The notes: generated from the letters alone by a model not told the origin. 64,000 bases of DNA from Hofstenia miamia (GCA_004352715.1 SCFE01000030.1:2336390-2400389); one strand, 5' to 3'. Shown: positions 35,262 to 46,400, numbered from the stretch's first letter. Program-made: numbers and translations.

Positions 35262-35352
35262 AACTTTGAAAAGAATTGAAGTTGTTTCCTCCTCATGGGC
35301 AGGAATTGTAGAAATGACGCTGAGAACAAGACAAACAAATACCAGAAGAAAT
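35262..35352 (-). CDS. KCNQ: KCNQ exon, transmembrane segment S1 (91 bp)
   Basis: From the TTTAG acceptor at 35357-35353 the frame reads FLLVFVCLVLSVISTI, then a short acidic S1-S2 linker (HEEETTS) and ILFKV, before a GTAAGT donor at 35261-35256. FLLVF-CLVLSV-STI is the S1 signature of Kv7 (human KCNQ2 FLLVFSCLVLSVFSTI). The 91-bp length equals that of vertebrate KCNQ exon 2. The first base completes the Leu codon begun in the 56.3 kb exon. A (TA)n tract begins about 20 bp upstream of the acceptor and runs into a 441-N gap, so there is almost no pyrimidine tract in what can be read. Confidence 0.93.
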
Positions 35353-35384
35353 CTAAACATCTCAACGTCAAGTATATATATATA

Positions 35385-35825
35385 NNNNNNNNNNNNNNNN
35401 NNNNNNNNNNNNNNNNNNNNNNNNNNNNNNNNNNNNNNNNNNNNNNNNNNNNNNNNNNNNNNNNNNNNNNNNNNNNNNNNNNNNNNNNNNNNNNNNNNNN
35501 NNNNNNNNNNNNNNNNNNNNNNNNNNNNNNNNNNNNNNNNNNNNNNNNNNNNNNNNNNNNNNNNNNNNNNNNNNNNNNNNNNNNNNNNNNNNNNNNNNNN
35601 NNNNNNNNNNNNNNNNNNNNNNNNNNNNNNNNNNNNNNNNNNNNNNNNNNNNNNNNNNNNNNNNNNNNNNNNNNNNNNNNNNNNNNNNNNNNNNNNNNNN
35701 NNNNNNNNNNNNNNNNNNNNNNNNNNNNNNNNNNNNNNNNNNNNNNNNNNNNNNNNNNNNNNNNNNNNNNNNNNNNNNNNNNNNNNNNNNNNNNNNNNNN
35801 NNNNNNNNNNNNNNNNNNNNNNNNN
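35385..35825. other. Assembly gap, 441 N, next to the KCNQ S1 exon
   Basis: Flanked by (TA)n on both sides, 33 bp from the exon acceptor. Confidence 0.95.

Positions 35826-35859
<34 letters not shown>
35826..35859. repeat. (TA)n microsatellite
   Basis: Right flank of the gap beside the S1 exon. Confidence 0.95.
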
Positions 35860-35862
<3 letters not shown>

Positions 35863-37318
35863 GTTTGTAGTCCAGAGGTTGCTCGGGGTAGCTAAGCTAC
35901 GTTTGAAATTTTCAAACTACTCTAAGATTATTTCAAAATATTATATATATTTGGTTATGCAGTATATGTAATAATTTTGAATCCTACGAAATTTATTAGT
36001 TTCTCAAGAACGGGCCCTACTTGGTCCATAAACATTGCGTTGAGATTTGATAAATGTCTACTTAAGATGTAATTTTTTAACAAAATCCATATTGATGAAC
36101 ATGTTTTATTTTTTAGCTTTGTTCTCGAGTCAAATGTTTCAAGGGTTTTTTTTACCCTTACATTTTACCAAATATAAATATTAAGTTGTTAAAAATTTCT
36201 AAATCTTTGCTTGTGTATGATTTTCTGATAGACACTTTTAAAAATGACTTAACAGATAATATCAAAAAAGTAAAACTAAAAGAAATTACGAAACTTTTAA
36301 TACTGAAGTAACGTATCATTGCTAAAAAAAAGTCTTTATGCATCTGAATAACCTTAGTCGAAATATCATAAAAATGAGAAAAGTGAGTGTCTCATTTGTT
36401 TAATCAGAATTTCTAGTAGTCGACTATACATAAAATAGATTAAAAGATTCTTAAATTTTAATGACAGCTATTAAATAATAGTAAAACTTTGATTAACTAT
36501 TAAGATACCATCATAAGCAGTGGTGAATCTAAGCCTAATTTTTGCTACAACTTTGCTCACCTAACTTCCCAATATATTATCTTGCCCTAAATACCTGCTT
36601 CATTTTATTTAAGAATAGCATGGCTTGGCTTTTTAGTATTAGTTCAATAAAATTAAATATTTTACTAAAAACACAGTGATTTCTAAAATATTTGGACAAT
36701 TATTATGCCAAGCAGACTAAAAATATTGTCTCAATTTGGCTTGGATTGAGATTGTAACTGTTAACTTTAAATTCAAATTATTAGGAAAAATTGATGTCAT
36801 TCTAAATTTGAGCTTAAAATAATTTAAATGTTCATCACTGCTTATGAATTAGAAACAAAGTGACAATTACATGTCCAGTTACTCCTCTTACTTTATTCAA
36901 TATTGCAAAATTATGAAAGCATTTTTTCTCTTGTCCATTGAAATGTTATTCAAGTTTTACTCTTATGTTAATTTTTTGCTTGAAATGAAAGTGCCAATAT
37001 TTTTTATTATTGAGAGTCTTAATGTTTTTGTATTGTATGAAATGTATTAACTTTTCATTGAACATTAATTAACATCACTAATATTTGTTCAATAAATCGT
37101 GGGTGAGTGAGTATGTTTGATATTGTTGTATCTCAAAACGATTAGACCATTCTTCAAATTTCAAATAGAACTATTAATATCTATATGCATACACATGTAT
37201 ATAATGCTGTGATATTCCTATAAATCACTGGAGATAAAAACATAGGTGGTAGGCACCTCACTAAGTCCTCAAGCTACCCCTGTGAAAAGAACCTGGCTAC
37301 CCCACTAATATATATATA

Positions 37319-37493
37319 NNNNNNNNNNNNNNNNNNNNNNNNNNNNNNNNNNNNNNNNNNNNNNNNNNNNNNNNNNNNNNNNNNNNNNNNNNNNNNNNNN
37401 NNNNNNNNNNNNNNNNNNNNNNNNNNNNNNNNNNNNNNNNNNNNNNNNNNNNNNNNNNNNNNNNNNNNNNNNNNNNNNNNNNNNNNNNNNNNN
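37319..37493. other. Assembly gap, 175 N, inside (TA)n
   Basis: (TA)n on both sides. Confidence 0.95.

Positions 37494-37524
<31 letters not shown>
37494..37524. repeat. (TA)n microsatellite
   Basis: Right flank of a gap. Confidence 0.95.
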
Positions 37525-37526
<2 letters not shown>

Positions 37527-38556
37527 CTGTAGATGACAACAAGTTGCAATGTAAAAAGGAATAGTAGTTTTTTTTAGGAATCGCGGGCAGGTTCCAATTA
37601 GTTTATTGCAGCACTATCCTTAGTCAATATCAAGTGAAGTTCACTTCGCGATTTTGACTTGATAATTACAATTCTGAATGGAGTGGATAATTTTCATCTT
37701 TCCGAATTTTATCAATTGTAACTTGAAAAAATATATATATGATGAAAATATTAATTTACAGAACCATAGCTCCAAAAACTATGCACAATCAATAGGTCTC
37801 ATTCCCAAGTTTCTAAGATGTTCCACAGAACCTCACAAGAAAATTTTCAATTTAGAAATAATTTTTAAAATATAAAGCGAAGTTATGATATTCATAGAGA
37901 GGATCCTATTGTACACTTATTTTTACAATCTTGATTCCTAAGACTGCTATAAATTTTTAGTTTTATGCTATACCAGTTTATTACTAATTTAAATCATTCC
38001 TATTTTTTTCAACCATAACTTTATTATAATAATAATCAAGGCTTGTAACTTATAGATCGTCACTTTCTAAGTTAAATGCAAATTTAATACATGTGCCATT
38101 CTTTTGTCAAGAAATTGTACTGTACGCAATTATAATTGCCTCAAAGGAGAAAATACAATTTCTTTAATTTTGTGGAGAATTGGGAACTTATAGAAATTCT
38201 TTCCATGGACTTCAATAGAAAAATCACATTAAACCTCCAGGCGCCTCATATATAAAAAGACAAATAGAATTAATGAAATATTAAATTAGGCCACAGCCCT
38301 AAGACGCAATTTAATAGAATGGCATTGTAAAGTTATGTGTATAAAACAGTCGCGATAATTTATAACATTTCTTGTGTTCATACGCTCTAATACAATAACA
38401 GAATTGAAAGAATTTATGAATGAATGCAAGATATATACATACAGTCTTGAATATTATCATCAGAATGAAATATTTTTTCAGGATAAATAAAGTTATATAC
38501 TTTTATTTTTTTTCGTTGAGTTTCCATTAGAGATGGAAGTACGGCGGGTCGACTTT

Positions 38557-38579
38557 GGGGCAGGGTGGGCGGGTATGGG
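38557..38579 (+). other. G-quadruplex-capable G-run cluster
   Basis: GGGGCAGGGTGGGCGGGTAT followed by GGG: five G runs with loops of 1-3 nt, a canonical G4 pattern, in the large KCNQ intron. On the plus strand it is antisense to KCNQ. It may be part of a repeat whose other end is the G-rich stretch near 39125-39165. Confidence 0.6.
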
Positions 38580-40792
38580 ATAAGATTTTGCAAAAGTGGG
38601 CAAAAACACTTTTTAATTAATAAAAATTGAAGTAAAAGATTGCCAAATTTAGAGAATGTAAAAGTACTCTTTTACATCAAAGTTCTCTGCTTTAAAAAAT
38701 TGATTTCATTGGAAATTTAATCGCACTTAGAAAAATTAATTACCATGCATTTTTAGCTCTTGGTGAGATTTGATTCTATTCAATGATATCAGCGAGATCA
38801 TTCTGATCTCATTTATGGTCAATAGGCTTTGCAATTACATTGGAAATAGTGCAATTGTCCTTTTATTAATGTATCATATAAATTATTAGCTTTATAAAAA
38901 GCTTTATAGAGTTAAAATTAAATTTCATTTTGCTATTAATAATATCATTAATATGCATTGGCATATTAAAAATTGACATTCTAAAAAATGATTCTGTATC
39001 TTCTAGGAAGTAAGGATTCAAAACATTTGAGTGGTGGTGTGCTGCAATGAAAATTGTCATAGAACAAATATGGAGCAATAAAATATCGTAATTAGTTTTG
39101 GAGCAGAATTTTTTAGTAGGCCAATTTGGGGCGGTAGAATATAAAACGTGGGGCAATGTGGGGAAGATTTCAACATGTGTAAATTGGACAGACTTTGATG
39201 TTCTCTTTGAGAAAGGTGCTTCACTATTAGTCATTTTCCGACGTCTCCGTTTGTAATCCACATAGAGATCACAAAAATCGAAATTTCAGCGCAACAGATT
39301 TCTGTCTGACAATTGTGCTCCCCTCTTCGTTGGGATACCAAATCACTATAACAAGGTATACGAATCATTTATAAAAAATACGAACAAACAATCATGGTGC
39401 TCGTATGATTGCCCTACCTACTCAGAACTCAATTTTCTAGAAAACTGTTTGAAACGCTAAAAAAATTGGCACCACCCACTGAATTTCACTATTCTAAAGC
39501 ACATCCGATTAAATAGGTTAAACAAAACTGCCAGCAGATTGAACCTCCTCGGAAGAAGTATTTTATTCCATTAATAACTGGCTTTGTAAACTTGTATAAG
39601 TAATTGCTTGGGAAGCTAAGTTAAATGTTTTGTTGATATTATTATTTTTAAGAAGTTTCAATTTTACTATTTATCACTATGTGATATTTCGTCAGGGTGC
39701 CATTTCTCCATCCTAAAAATTTCCTTTCTTACTTAGTTACATAGTTCACAACACTGTCCTTAGCTTATAGCATATTTTTTTACAAAAATTTTAAATATTC
39801 CAATAAACTTTATATTTAAATGTACAAAATGTTTAAACAAGTATAACAACAATGACAACAAGGACATACATTTAAATTTTCATGTACATGATGACATACA
39901 AGCATTAAATTTTAAAACATATTAAGAATATATATTATGTATCGTTCCTCACATGAGTTTTGTCATCACATTAGTTGTTTAGTTTCATGGTTATATTTAT
40001 AAACTACATATAGAACAAATATTTTTCACTTATTTTTCTTGTACATCGTATTCTACGTAGCGGTTTTAAATAAGTCTATAGCAACATATATTTAACTAAA
40101 TGCTATATCTGTCTGAAATTTATGTGATGAACGTGATAGAATATATAGGCTCAAATTTCAACTATATATAACTGAACTGTACTTATACCATTATGATGGA
40201 GACGGCTCCAAATCTAACCTATCCGAGACGGAGAAGATTCCAAAGCATATAGTACTCTTACAATGTGGTTTTAGTGTTATTATATCTTTTTTGTTTACTT
40301 GTTTGTCTTTTGAAAAATATATGGTGCAAAGGACATGTTGACGTCACTGCGTATAATTAATTATGCTGACATTCAATTTGAATGGTAAAAGTAAAAAAAA
40401 TCATTTCTGTATAATTTTCATTTGAAATATCATCCTGCAAAACTCTAGGAGGTAAAATTCATTCTCGTCTTAAACAGAAAACTATTATTTCTGCTGAAAA
40501 ATAATTTTAAATATTTGCTCGCATTACATCAAATTTGAAATTGAAAGGTTGTCTCTCACCATTATTTCCGTTTTTGCAAGGTAGTGGCAACTGAAGGCGC
40601 TGTCATTTTGTAAACAGATGGATTTACCAGCTAGTCTAAATCATTTGATGTCCTTCATGTGTGACAAACATTTATAAATGAGGGATACTTATTTATAAAG
40701 TGTCCTAAGTGTCCTATATTTTAGATTTTTTAGAGCTTATTTAAAACAGTTTTCCTTCATTCTTGTAAGAACTTTGCAAAAAAGTTATTTTT

Positions 40793-40793
<1 letters not shown>

Positions 40794-40846
<53 letters not shown>

Positions 40847-40847
40847 T
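40794..40847. repeat. (TA)n microsatellite at the PLE copy C end
   Basis: Two runs split by one register shift, ending where the copy C tail begins (ACATTTTTAGCATAGACGC). Confidence 0.95.
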
Positions 40848-40860
40848 TTTAGCATAGACG

Positions 40861-40919
40861 CTATGAAAAAGATAGACCGGTTTCGTTTATATAAAACATC
40901 ATCAGTACAAATATGCGGT
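40861..40919 (-). ncRNA. Hammerhead-ribozyme-like motif C in PLE tail
   Basis: The minus strand has CTGATGA (40905-40899), a stem II hairpin GTTT/AAAC with loop TATAT, GAAA and CCGGTC, with predicted cleavage after the C at 40875. Compared with motifs A and B, the second stem II pair is inverted (A-U becomes U-A), a compensatory change. It carries the same extra U before stem II and the same self-complementary ACCGGU. Confidence 0.62.
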
Positions 40920-40977
40920 AAAAAACTAAATATATTTACAATAGACTACACTTTATATATTTTAATATTGCATGCTC

Positions 40978-42133
40978 TTAAAATAAGTTCAATGATATCA
41001 TGCTTAGTTGTTTATTCAATAATTGATCTTTGTTTGATTGTTTAATTATTAATGCTTCTCCTATTTTATGATGTTCTGATCTTAGTCGGATGTAAAAATT
41101 TTCTTCTCTTAGTTGATGTTTGTGCATAAAAATTTCAGATTTTAGGTGTCCATTCATATGTTCCTTAATTCTTGTACCCAGATGTCGCTTTGTTTCCCCG
41201 ACGTATGATTTTTCACAATCATCACATTTATATACATAAACTAAGGAGGAAACTAAATTTTTTGGGATTTGATCTTTATTTAGAAACATATCTTTTGTTT
41301 TATATGATGTCAATATTGGAATGATCTTTGTTCTTTTTAATTTTGTATTCATTATTCTAATTTTTTTCTTTAAATTTTTTACTTGGTTTTCTATATAGGG
41401 AAGCTTTAAATAAACATCAGTCTTGGTTTCATCAATGCTTTTTTCGGGAATGTGCATAGTGGTGTCATTTGAAAATAATGCAATAGAATATTTCTTGATC
41501 AATTTGTGAGGGTAACCGTTACTTTCTAAAATGTTAAAAATTNTATATATAAACTAAGGAGGAAACTAAATTTTTTGGGATTTGATCTTTATTTAGAAAC
41601 ATATCTTTTGTTTTATATGATGTCAATATTGGAATGATCTTTGTTCTTTTTAATTTTGTATTCATTATTCTAATTTTTTTCTTTAAATTTTTTACTTGGT
41701 TTTCTATATAGGGAAGCCTTAAATAAACATCAGTCTTGGTTTCATCAATGCTTTTTTCAGGAATGTGCATAGTGGTGTCATTTGAAAATAATGCAATAGA
41801 ATATTTCTTGATCAATTTGTGAGGGTAACCGTTACTTTCTAAAATGTTAAAAATTTTGTTAGCTGCAGATGTTAGATGTTGGTAATTTGAAGATATCATT
41901 TTTACTCTATTAAATAAGGCCTTGATTGTATTGATTTTGTAGGATATGTTGCAATTTGAAGTATACGGGATGTATAATCCTGAATTTGTCTCCTTGATGT
42001 GCCAACTTGTCTCATATTTACTATTTAAATTGTGTATGCAGACATCAAGAAAATTTAGTTTATGGTCTTTTTGAAATTCCATAGTAAATTGAATTTCCGG
42101 GACAATACTGTTAAGATATTTGAGAAAAATGTA
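40978..42133 (-). CDS. PLE ORF: RT C-terminus plus GIY-YIG endonuclease (copy C)
   Basis: Between about 42130 and 41856 the frame has FLKYLNS, EIQFTMEFQKDHKLNFLDVC, and SWHIKETNSGLYIPYTSNCN. The LxFLDV block at the end of the RT core is typical of PLEs. Downstream come a Lys-rich linker (ENQVKNLKKKIRIMNTKLKR) and the nuclease: LVYVYKCDDCEKSYVGETKR, LGTRIKEH, then IGEALIIKQSNKDQLLNKQL. CxxC before YVGET, the Arg of TRIKEH and the Glu of GEAL fit an EN-type PLE GIY-YIG domain. The ORF is interrupted only at the N at 41543, where 41238-41542 repeats 41551-41855. The RT catalytic YxDD region is absent: 5'-truncated. The GIY-YIG nuclease nicks target DNA for reverse transcription. Confidence 0.85.
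41238..41542. repeat. Direct duplication, copy 1 (with 41551-41855)
   Basis: This stretch of about 305 bp is repeated 313 bp to the right, with two differences noticed (aagctttaaa/aagccttaaa and ttcgggaa/ttcaggaa). The only thing at the junction is a single N at 41543. It is best read as an uncollapsed overlap between contigs or haplotypes within one PLE. Confidence 0.85.
41551..41855. repeat. Direct duplication, copy 2 (with 41238-41542)
   Basis: Second copy. Here the sequence continues naturally into the upstream RT region (aaaattttgttagctgc), so copy 1 is the one that ends abruptly at the N. Confidence 0.85.
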
Positions 42134-42390
42134 ATTATACTGAGCTTTGCAATATTCATTTTTAAATGCTATTAAAAATATAGACCCGTTTCGATTCTTA
42201 AAATCATCAGTAACAAATATGCGGGGAAATAAATATTTACAATTGACTACACTATAATACTACAAAATTACTGCATGCACACTAGAATAAATTTAATGTT
42301 ATCATGCTTTGTTGCTTATTTAGTAATTGATGTTTCTTTGTTTGCTTGATAATTAAAGCTTCGCCTATGTTAGGATGGTGTGTTTTTAGT
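42134..42390 (-). mobile_element. Penelope-like element copy D, 3' end, cut by a gap
   Basis: The minus strand holds the C-terminal PLE codons (IIKQTKKHQLLNKQ, ending LNLF and TAG) followed by the tail, highly similar to the 4.3-4.9 kb copies rather than to copy C. The tail ends at 42134 where copy C's RT sequence begins. The 5' part runs into a 1000-N gap at 42391. Its position upstream of truncated copy C suits a PLE terminal-repeat role. Confidence 0.8.
42171..42229 (-). ncRNA. Degenerate hammerhead-like motif D
   Basis: CTGATGA (42210-42204) and GAAA remain, but 3 nt are missing from the 5' side of stem II (TTTTAAGAATC instead of TGATTTTCAGAATC), and the self-complementary ACCGGT has become ACGGGT. 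Stem II and the dimer stem III are both weakened. Probably inactive. Confidence 0.5.
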
Positions 42391-43390
42391 NNNNNNNNNN
42401 NNNNNNNNNNNNNNNNNNNNNNNNNNNNNNNNNNNNNNNNNNNNNNNNNNNNNNNNNNNNNNNNNNNNNNNNNNNNNNNNNNNNNNNNNNNNNNNNNNNN
42501 NNNNNNNNNNNNNNNNNNNNNNNNNNNNNNNNNNNNNNNNNNNNNNNNNNNNNNNNNNNNNNNNNNNNNNNNNNNNNNNNNNNNNNNNNNNNNNNNNNNN
42601 NNNNNNNNNNNNNNNNNNNNNNNNNNNNNNNNNNNNNNNNNNNNNNNNNNNNNNNNNNNNNNNNNNNNNNNNNNNNNNNNNNNNNNNNNNNNNNNNNNNN
42701 NNNNNNNNNNNNNNNNNNNNNNNNNNNNNNNNNNNNNNNNNNNNNNNNNNNNNNNNNNNNNNNNNNNNNNNNNNNNNNNNNNNNNNNNNNNNNNNNNNNN
42801 NNNNNNNNNNNNNNNNNNNNNNNNNNNNNNNNNNNNNNNNNNNNNNNNNNNNNNNNNNNNNNNNNNNNNNNNNNNNNNNNNNNNNNNNNNNNNNNNNNNN
42901 NNNNNNNNNNNNNNNNNNNNNNNNNNNNNNNNNNNNNNNNNNNNNNNNNNNNNNNNNNNNNNNNNNNNNNNNNNNNNNNNNNNNNNNNNNNNNNNNNNNN
43001 NNNNNNNNNNNNNNNNNNNNNNNNNNNNNNNNNNNNNNNNNNNNNNNNNNNNNNNNNNNNNNNNNNNNNNNNNNNNNNNNNNNNNNNNNNNNNNNNNNNN
43101 NNNNNNNNNNNNNNNNNNNNNNNNNNNNNNNNNNNNNNNNNNNNNNNNNNNNNNNNNNNNNNNNNNNNNNNNNNNNNNNNNNNNNNNNNNNNNNNNNNNN
43201 NNNNNNNNNNNNNNNNNNNNNNNNNNNNNNNNNNNNNNNNNNNNNNNNNNNNNNNNNNNNNNNNNNNNNNNNNNNNNNNNNNNNNNNNNNNNNNNNNNNN
43301 NNNNNNNNNNNNNNNNNNNNNNNNNNNNNNNNNNNNNNNNNNNNNNNNNNNNNNNNNNNNNNNNNNNNNNNNNNNNNNNNNNNNNNNNNN
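42391..43390. other. Assembly gap, 1000 N (default length), in PLE copy D
   Basis: Cuts off the 5' part of copy D. The true size is unknown. Confidence 0.95.
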
Positions 43391-43433
43391 GATTAATTTA
43401 CATCTACATTTTCACTTCTTTTCCTAGAGAAGA
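43391..43433 (+). repeat. 43-bp dispersed repeat, copy 2
   Basis: Begins exactly at the right edge of the 1000-N gap and runs into (TA)n. Any preceding part of the repeat unit is hidden by the gap. Confidence 0.8.

Positions 43434-43435
<2 letters not shown>

Positions 43436-43478
<43 letters not shown>
43436..43478. repeat. (TA)n microsatellite after 43-bp repeat
   Basis: About 21 units. Confidence 0.95.
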
Positions 43479-43481
<3 letters not shown>

Positions 43482-46400
43482 TCTTATTAAAAGGGTCATC
43501 CAAAATTAGTTTATTATTGCTTAGTATGTATTTCTCAGGTGATGCGGTTTACCAATTTCCAAGTGCTAAAGAGCAAGCGGTGTTTTCTAAAGATTAGTTA
43601 CATGAAAAAAAGGTAAAATGCAGCATTTTCTCCAATACATTCAAAAGTCAATACAGAATACAATACTTCATATACTTTTTTACACAACTAGTATCCTATA
43701 TCTAAAAAGCATTCCTAAAAGTTATTACAGAAAGGAATCTGCTTTACAAAATATAAAAATAGAACAGTCGTTTATATCAAAATATTTTTTAAGTCTTCTA
43801 TGAGATAAGATTATTTAAAATATTTTTTTGATAACCTAGAAAGCGTAATCTTTAATATTCATTGTTACTGTTTTTATATATGTGTGTGAGTTCGTGTGCA
43901 ATGTACTTCCTGCATTGTGAAAATTTGAAATGCACCTATTTTTGCAAACAATTCTTTGCACTTGTTTTCAAGTTCATTTTTGCAAAATCGAAGCTTTTTT
44001 GCTTTGAAACATTTCCCTTTTATCTAACTCAAGTGGGTAGAAATAAAAAATTATGTTTTTTCAAAGCGATGGAATTTTTTATTATTAAAGTATGTATGTA
44101 TGATACTGCACAAAAGTTTAATTCGCCGGCGCACATACATGTATTTAAAAAATCTACAAAATGAGCAGTAGTTTTTAAAAAAAGATTGTTAAATAATAAA
44201 ACTAATTAATATTAGTCAAAGTAGATAACTTTATCGATTCCCAGTGATAAAAGCCGTTGTCAAAGGCGAATTACTTTATAAACAAGCCTTTAGAAGTTAT
44301 ACGCAATCGAACAAAGGTATGTTGTATTCTTCGTAAAGTCAGTAGATATGCCCGTAAGGTCGACTGCACCTTTAAACTGTTTTTGTATGTCAGAAATCTC
44401 TTAATTAAATTATGAATTAAGTAATTTTATGCAAATTCGTCTCTGATGGAAACATGAAATTTAATGCGAATTTATTATTTATTTTGAGAAAGTAATTTTA
44501 GGCTTTAGAAGTATTCACTGATTAACGTTGGAGGTGAGAAGAAGGGGACGATAAAAACAGTAAAAGTTATTATATAATATATGGTAATCCGATCTAATAT
44601 TGCAATATAAATGTTATCCGAGTAAAGAACATAGCATAAAAATATACAATTAAAAGACATCCTTTAAACTTATATATTGCAATCAATTAATGGGTTACAA
44701 GAATCGATGAGAAACTTTAGTGTATTTTCTTTTAAGTATAACGTAACATCATAACACAGTTTGCTCAATTTTTGCAACGCTTTTTGCTACTGAGCATGTA
44801 AATTAACTTTAATAATTCAAAATTACCGTATGTTTGCTGAAGTTGGATATAATAGTAGCACATAAAAATATGTTTTATTTAGCAACTCTATATAAAGACA
44901 GAGTTATCTGAGAAAAGACTAAGACAACAAAAATCAATCAAATATTCAATAAAGGAAGTATGACTATATTGAAGATTAAATGGCTAATTCCCTCAAGTAT
45001 TACCACTTAAACGTATTTCACATCTTCTAACTCTCTTGCACTACACTGCTTTGAATCAAAGAACTAAATTTATAATAGCATCTGTTCGAAATCATAGTAG
45101 GATACTTAAAATTCTTAATCTACATAAGCACAGAGTAATCAATGTAACATATAAAATATTTTTTTTCAACAATTTTTAAGTTGAATGTCATCAAAAAATT
45201 TTTAAACTTTGTTGCCCTTAGCATTATAAATTGTAGANTTATATCGTACCATAACATATATAATGCAAGCATTATTACAAGTTAACTTCATTGAAAATAA
45301 CCGCTGCCTAAACTAAAATGTGTTAACGCCACTTAACAAACTTGAGGGTGCTATATAACTTAAGAAACCACATTGCACAAAATGATCATATAAATTAAAT
45401 TTGAAAGTGCCTTCGGCAAGAACTTCTCACAAAAAGTGTAATAAACCAGAAAATATGTAAGAGATAACTTCAACAAGCGAAGGAAGACTCACTGCATTAA
45501 AAGAACTATATAATCCACTGCAAACAATTACACCATTTGAAACATTGAAATCCTATCGCTGATAAAACAAATAGATTCGATGGATTTATAATTGCAACTG
45601 TGACGTCTATACAGAAACAAATGAATTAACAAATGAACTACATCCTTTATTTTTACCAGTTCAGTTTAGTTCGTGTCTGTTACTTGCAATACACCTTTGC
45701 AGTCAAGAAAACAATTTTTGAAATCTTCTCTTTAAAGACATCAAGATTTAGTTTCAAATTTTTAAGAAATTATTTATTTTAAGTTTATTTTGAACATTAC
45801 ATCGACATTTAAGCCCATCAATAACTTACTACTCTATAATAGCATTTCAATGCCTCACTTTATTCATAAACAGAATGTCAATAGAAATTTTTTTTGAAAA
45901 AATCTTTCATTTTAATTTTCAATTCATAGCATTAAAAATCAGGAGTTTTCGAAAAGTACATTAATATTAACTTTAATAAAATCATGGCTGGAATACAAAT
46001 TCTCTTTCTTGAAATCTCTCCGTAATTTGCCCCTAAATCTGTAGTGTATTTATTTGTATGTATTTTGTATAGTTTTTGACGCTATTGAAATAAATTACAA
46101 GCTTCTAATGTTAATATTTATCTGATTAAAGAATATCTTATCTTATCTTAAAGAAAATTTTATCTTATATTTAATGATTAATAATTTTGAAAATGAACCA
46201 AGAAAATAAAAACAGGCCTAATTATTATTAAAAAAATTGAGAATTTATCTGAATCACAGAAGTAGCTTAATTCTAAATCTGCTAGTACGTCAATTTTGTT
46301 TCAGTAATTCAGTGCATTTTCGAACTTATTGAAACTTTAGTTTAAAATGATGTGCATCCCAATGCAAATTCTCCCATTTCTATTTCCAACTTAGATGCCC

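Larger units (their letters stand above)
35860..40793 (-). other. KCNQ: KCNQ intron, left of PLE copy C
   Basis: AT-rich, with one gap, the G4-type cluster at 38557 and a 131-codon minus ORF at 38866-39261 (starts MDYKRRRRKMTNSEAPF) that matches no family I know. That ORF overlaps a G/C-biased patch and may be chance or repeat-derived. Confidence 0.6.
40853..42133 (-). mobile_element. Penelope-like retroelement copy C, 5'-truncated
   Basis: The copy runs on the minus strand from the C-terminal part of the reverse transcriptase at 42133, through the GIY-YIG nuclease and stop at 40978, to a tail with a hammerhead-like motif, ending against (TA)n near 40850. At its 5' edge it is joined directly to the tail of copy D, giving a tandem partial-copy arrangement typical of PLEs, where a terminal repeat precedes a truncated body. 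A 305-bp internal duplication around a single N (41543) looks like an assembly error. If that is collapsed, the ORF appears continuous. Confidence 0.88.

Noticed and set aside
38866-39261. 131-codon minus-strand ORF as a possible gene
   Set aside because: No recognisable domain, no splice context, AT-rich codons, and overlap with a G-rich repeat-like patch. Left as unassigned.
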